From Deltaproteobacteria bacterium (GTDB lineage Bacteria > Desulfobacterota > Desulfobulbia > Desulfobulbales > VMSU01), in contig JAJYJA010000094.1 of the NCBI GenBank assembly GCA_021789795.1, forward strand, positions 1 through 9,405: DNA of 9,405 nucleotides. The letters run 5' to 3'. This document shows, one piece after another, positions 7,216-9,405 of this stretch (the first letter of the stretch is position 1; each line of letters begins with the position of its first letter). The notes under the pieces are model-generated. The model was not told the DNA's origin. It saw only the letters and a list, made by a program, of their open reading frames with translations, and ran no database searches. Both the position numbers and the translations under genes were made by a program.

Positions 7216-7243
7216 TAAGATTTGCCTCCAACCTAGGCGATAA
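7216..7243 (+). promoter_or_regulatory. Candidate sigma-28 (FliA) promoter of the chemotaxis gene
   Basis: TAAGATTT (7216-7223), 12 bases, then GGCGATAA (7236-7243). The textbook sigma-28 consensus is TAAAGTTT-N11-GCCGATAA, so the -10 differs at one base, the TAA and TTT of the -35 are kept, and the spacer is one base longer. It points toward the chemotaxis-type gene and would start transcription near 7250, leaving a leader of roughly 140 bases. Late flagellar and chemotaxis genes are classical FliA targets, so the context agrees. No transcription data are available. Confidence 0.55.
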
Positions 7244-7257
7244 AGCATATCATTATC

Positions 7258-7283
7258 TTTTTCAGCTGCCTCAAGCTGAAAAA
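7258..7283. repeat. Perfect 10-bp inverted repeat in the leader region
   Basis: TTTTTCAGCT (7258-7267) and AGCTGAAAAA (7274-7283) are perfect inverted arms around the 6-base loop GCCTCA. Further A residues follow to 7286. Because the T-run is on the 5' side and the A-run on the 3' side, it does not look like an intrinsic terminator on either strand. It would begin about eight bases into a transcript from the sigma-28 candidate, so it could be a 5' stabilising hairpin or a protein-binding site. Confidence 0.6.
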
Positions 7284-7393
7284 AAACTCCAAAATTATTT
7301 GACACGCCGTTACCTCTCTGCCAGACTGGCCTAAGTAGGAATACTTGGATCAAATCCCAGTTGCTTTCGTCTCCCCCCGCCAGGTTGGTAGCC

Positions 7394-9208
7394 ATGACCG
7401 AAGACGCCGTCCCCGCCAGTCCCGTTACGCTCGCCGAGCGGCTGGAGCTGTTTATGGAAGGCCCGCGCACCCTGGGGCCGCGCACCGAGCCTGACTTCAT
7501 GGCCGTGGGCCAGGCCCTGCGGGAGGTGTACGACCAGGCCGGGGCCTTGAGCTGCGGGATGCGGGAGACGGTTGAGCTGCTGGGCGACCCGGAAAGTGGC
7601 GTCCTGAGCGTCCTGGGGCGGCTGGCCAAGGACAGCCTTGCCGAGCTGAAGGGCCGAGAACAGGCGATCGGCGCCAACTTCGAGGCGGTCAAGGAGGTCT
7701 TTCTCCAGGTGGCCAACCTCAACTACCAGGCCGACTCCCTGGGGCAGATCGGCCTGTTTTTGCGGGTCATCGGGCTTAACTTCAACATCGAGTGCGCCCA
7801 TGCCCACGAGTCCGGGGGCGAGTTCGCGATGGTGGCCCAGGAGCTGTTGCAGCTCGCGGGCCGGATCGCCCAGGTGGCGGCGGAGATCGCCGAGGATTGC
7901 CTGCTGATGAGCGCCGACCAGGGCCAGACCAGGGGCGGCATCGTCCGGGAGCTGCGGGCCTTGACCGTCCTGGCCCGGGAGACCGAGGGCACGGTGATCG
8001 CGGCGGTCAACAAGACCCAGGGGGTCATGGAGCGGGCCCTGGCCGCCCTTTCCGAGGCCGAGGCCCACTCGCGGGCCATCGCCGGGCAGGTGGGCGAGGT
8101 CGTGGTCCGCATCCAGCTCCACGACAGCATGAGTCAAAGACTGGCCCACCTGGCGCAGGCCATGAGCACGGTGATCGCCACCCTGCGCCAGACCGGCCAG
8201 GGGCCGGCGGAGGGGGAGCAGGTCAAGGCCCTGGCCGGGGCCTGGCGGATCGTGGTACTGCAAGGCGGCCAGCTCGACCGGATCATCGAGGAGATCGAGG
8301 AGGCCGGCGGCCAGAGCATCGCCTCCTTTCAGGTGATCGACCAAGAAATTGCCGCCCTTAACGAGGGGTTCGCCGCCCTGGGGGGCGAGGAGCAGGAAGA
8401 GTCCCTGTCCTTCCTGCACCAGTCGCTGGCCGGGCTTGGCGACACCATGGGCCAGGCGGCGGCCATCATCGCCACCCTGAAGGCCAGCACCGGCCAGGTG
8501 GGCGGCATGGTGGGCCGCCTTGACCGGCACATGCGGCAGATCGAGGATGTCGGCTTTGAGATTCATCTCAAGGCCTTAAACGCCATCATCAAGGCGGCGG
8601 GGCTGTTTGGCGACTGCAGCCGCATCCTGGATGTGCTGGCCCTGGAGACCAAGGAGCTGGCCGACCGGGCCGGGGCCTTCGTGGCCAGGGCCAGCCAGAT
8701 CCATCAGGCGATGGGAGGGGCGATGGGCCGCCTGCGGGATGATGACGACGGCGACTTAGCCCTTAAGGCCCAGCAGGGGCGGCTGACGGCGGCGGTTGAC
8801 GAGATCGCCGGGGGCTTGGCTGATTTCCGCCGGGATACCGCCCGCTGCGCCAGCGATTCCCAGGCCCTGCGGCAGACGATCGGCCAGGTCAGCGACCGCC
8901 TGCGCCGGTTTCTGCCGGGGCTGGTCGAGGAGTTGTCCGACCAGCGGCGGCAGTTGGAGGCGTTTGCCGAGGAGATGGCGGTCTGGGGCCGGCAGTTGAG
9001 CGAGGTGGAGCTAAACGAGGTGGCCATCGGCCTGATGCAGCTCTACACCACCGACCAGGAGCGGGAGCTGCACGCCGCCTTCCTGGGGATAAGCGAGGCC
9101 AAGTCCGCGGAAGACGGGAAGTCCGAGGCGGACGAGGCGCTGTTCTTCGACCCCCCGGCGGCAGAGGGGCGGCAGGAGGAGCTGGGCGACAACGTCGAGT
9201 TGTTCTAA
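7394..9208 (+). CDS. Soluble chemotaxis protein with two degenerate MCP-type hairpins
   Basis: The product is 604 residues and almost wholly helical, with no transmembrane segment or sensory domain that I recognise. Residues 125-155 align without gaps to the signalling tip of methyl-accepting chemotaxis proteins: L128-N129, E133, A135, A137, E139, G141, F144-A145, V147-A148, E150 and L154-A155 match. Residues 386-423 carry a second tip-like motif (KALNAIIKAA, then VLALETKELA). Between them, D244-S-M-S-Q248 in IQLHDSMSQRL resembles the CheZ active-site helix. A flexible acidic tail (about 567-604) ends in NVELF. From memory, related proteins are frequent in Desulfobacterota and are annotated only as chemotaxis proteins. 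The ATG at 7394 has a weak ribosome site; an in-frame TTG at 7361 and ATG at 7454 are alternatives. Role is probably cytoplasmic signalling to CheA or CheY, unproven. Confidence 0.75.
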   Translation: MTEDAVPASPVTLAERLELFMEGPRTLGPRTEPDFMAVGQALREVYDQAGALSCGMRETVELLGDPESGVLSVLGRLAKDSLAELKGREQAIGANFEAVKEVFLQVANLNYQADSLGQIGLFLRVIGLNFNIECAHAHESGGEFAMVAQELLQLAGRIAQVAAEIAEDCLLMSADQGQTRGGIVRELRALTVLARETEGTVIAAVNKTQGVMERALAALSEAEAHSRAIAGQVGEVVVRIQLHDSMSQRLAHLAQAMSTVIATLRQTGQGPAEGEQVKALAGAWRIVVLQGGQLDRIIEEIEEAGGQSIASFQVIDQEIAALNEGFAALGGEEQEESLSFLHQSLAGLGDTMGQAAAIIATLKASTGQVGGMVGRLDRHMRQIEDVGFEIHLKALNAIIKAAGLFGDCSRILDVLALETKELADRAGAFVARASQIHQAMGGAMGRLRDDDDGDLALKAQQGRLTAAVDEIAGGLADFRRDTARCASDSQALRQTIGQVSDRLRRFLPGLVEELSDQRRQLEAFAEEMAVWGRQLSEVELNEVAIGLMQLYTTDQERELHAAFLGISEAKSAEDGKSEADEALFFDPPAAEGRQEELGDNVELF

Positions 9209-9220
9209 TTCTGATGGCGT

Positions 9221-9358
9221 CGCAAAAAGACCGATCTACTGCGGCGCGTGGCGGTTTGGCTCGTTCGGCATACCATATGTACGCCGAGGAGCAGCGGAGC
9301 GCAGCCGACAAAGGTATCGTTTTGAATGCGAACTGGATGAGGCGGACTTTTTGAGGCG
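9221..9358. repeat. Palindromic intergenic element (REP-like) after the chemotaxis gene
   Basis: The outer arms CAAAAAGACCG (9223-9233) and CGGACTTTTTG (9343-9353) are inverted with one mismatch. Inside, CTGCG (9239-9243) pairs with CGCAG (9300-9304), and a hairpin formed by CGGCATAC (9266-9273) and GTACGCCG (9279-9286) has one mismatch and a 5-base loop containing part of CATATG. The nested symmetry and lack of coding sense suggest a dispersed palindromic element. From memory, similar intergenic sequences with CAAAAAG-type ends recur in Desulfobacterota genomes; this was not verified. The right arm could also serve as a terminator for the gene upstream. Confidence 0.55.
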
Positions 9359-9392
9359 GGCCCTCTGCCCCTTTGGGAGGCGAGAGGCCCGC
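9356..9392. repeat. Second GC-rich hairpin at the window edge
   Basis: GCGGGCCCTCT (9356-9366) pairs with AGAGGCCCGC (9383-9392), giving 10 base pairs with one bulged C, and a small CCC/GGG pairing in the loop. It abuts the palindromic element and runs close to the end of the window, so it may be part of a longer repeat or a terminator whose T-run, if any, is out of view. Confidence 0.45.
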
Positions 9393-9405
9393 GCTCTCGG
9401 ACATT

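Larger units (their letters stand above)
6956..7393 (+). other. Long intergenic spacer, pyrimidine-rich then AT-rich
   Basis: No gene is seen in these 438 bases on either strand; the frames that enter it are extensions of shadows from the flanking genes. The first part (6957-7018) has a terminator-like hairpin followed by a C/T-rich, G-poor tract. From about 7040 to 7310 the base composition turns AT-rich, in sharp contrast to the genes. This part holds a weak inverted repeat (CCAGTT at 7077-7082, AACTGG at 7101-7106), a sigma-28 promoter candidate (7216-7243) and a perfect 10-bp inverted repeat (7258-7283). The last 80 bases rise again in G+C and lead into the chemotaxis gene. Confidence 0.8.

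Noticed and set aside
7258..7286. Intrinsic terminator at the 10-bp palindrome
   Set aside because: The bases after the stem are A-rich on both strands, whereas a terminator needs T after the stem.
7299..7327. Housekeeping promoter TTGACA-N17-CAGACT
   Set aside because: The -35 is perfect, but the -10 matches only half the consensus. The sigma-28 candidate fits context and consensus better. It remains possible as a second start.
7331..8566. Minus-strand 411-codon frame opposite the chemotaxis gene
   Set aside because: It is a Gly/His/Leu/Asp-rich shadow with no family features; the + strand carries recognisable chemoreceptor motifs over the same span.
9201..9205. Sliding-clamp binding motif at the C-terminus (NVELF as QLxLF)
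   Set aside because: The first residue is not Gln and the protein is chemotaxis-like, so a receptor-style tether is the more economical reading.
8889..9404. Minus-strand 171-codon frame through the end of the chemotaxis gene and the palindromic element
   Set aside because: It is antisense to a well-supported gene for much of its length, rich in Pro/Arg as expected from a G+C-rich shadow, and its start lies in the repeat-like element.
1..9405. tRNA, rRNA, CRISPR array, insertion sequence or integrase
   Set aside because: No cloverleaf-like region, regular direct repeats, transposase motifs or recombinase motifs were seen on either strand.

Overview
The window is G+C-rich (about two thirds by eye in the genes) and every gene lies on the + strand. 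It carries a tightly packed operon for the base of the bacterial flagellum and its export apparatus, then a separate chemotaxis-type gene. Gene order (flgB-flgC-fliE-fliF-fliG-fliH-fliI-fliJ-motE), the MotE-type last gene, the style of the chemoreceptor-like protein and the trailing palindromic intergenic element together suggest a motile Gram-negative bacterium of the Desulfobacterota (formerly Deltaproteobacteria), possibly Desulfobulbales-like. That placement is an inference from gene style, not from a marker gene.

Layout. Positions 1-58: leader of the operon, with what looks like the -12 half of a sigma-54 promoter cut by the window edge. 59-1227: rod proteins FlgB and FlgC and the rod/MS-ring adaptor FliE. 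1228-1275: a short AT-rich gap with an inverted repeat, the only large compositional break inside the operon. 1276-5973: MS-ring FliF, rotor switch FliG, export stator FliH and export ATPase FliI, with short gaps or overlaps. 6012-6955: FliJ, then a MotE-like exported coiled-coil protein that overlaps the fliJ stop. 6956-7393: a 438-base spacer, pyrimidine-rich and then AT-rich, holding a terminator-like hairpin, a good candidate sigma-28 (FliA) promoter and a perfect 10-bp inverted repeat. 7394-9208: a 604-residue soluble protein related to methyl-accepting chemotaxis proteins. 9209-9405: a palindromic repeat-like element and a second hairpin at the edge.

How it fits together. FliF forms the membrane ring, FliE joins it to the FlgB/FlgC rod, FliG sits under the ring and takes torque from the stator, and FliH-FliI-FliJ is the ATPase complex that feeds the flagellar type III exporter. 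The MotE-like protein probably helps the stator in the periplasm. The promoter candidates agree with a flagellar cascade: sigma-54 for the basal-body operon and sigma-28 for the late chemotaxis gene.

The most interesting object is the last gene. One polypeptide holds two degenerate chemoreceptor hairpin-tip motifs, a CheZ-like D-x-x-x-Q motif between them, and a C-terminal NVELF that resembles the NWETF tether of classical receptors. No transmembrane segment is visible. It belongs to a family usually labelled only as a chemotaxis protein, and its function is unknown to me.
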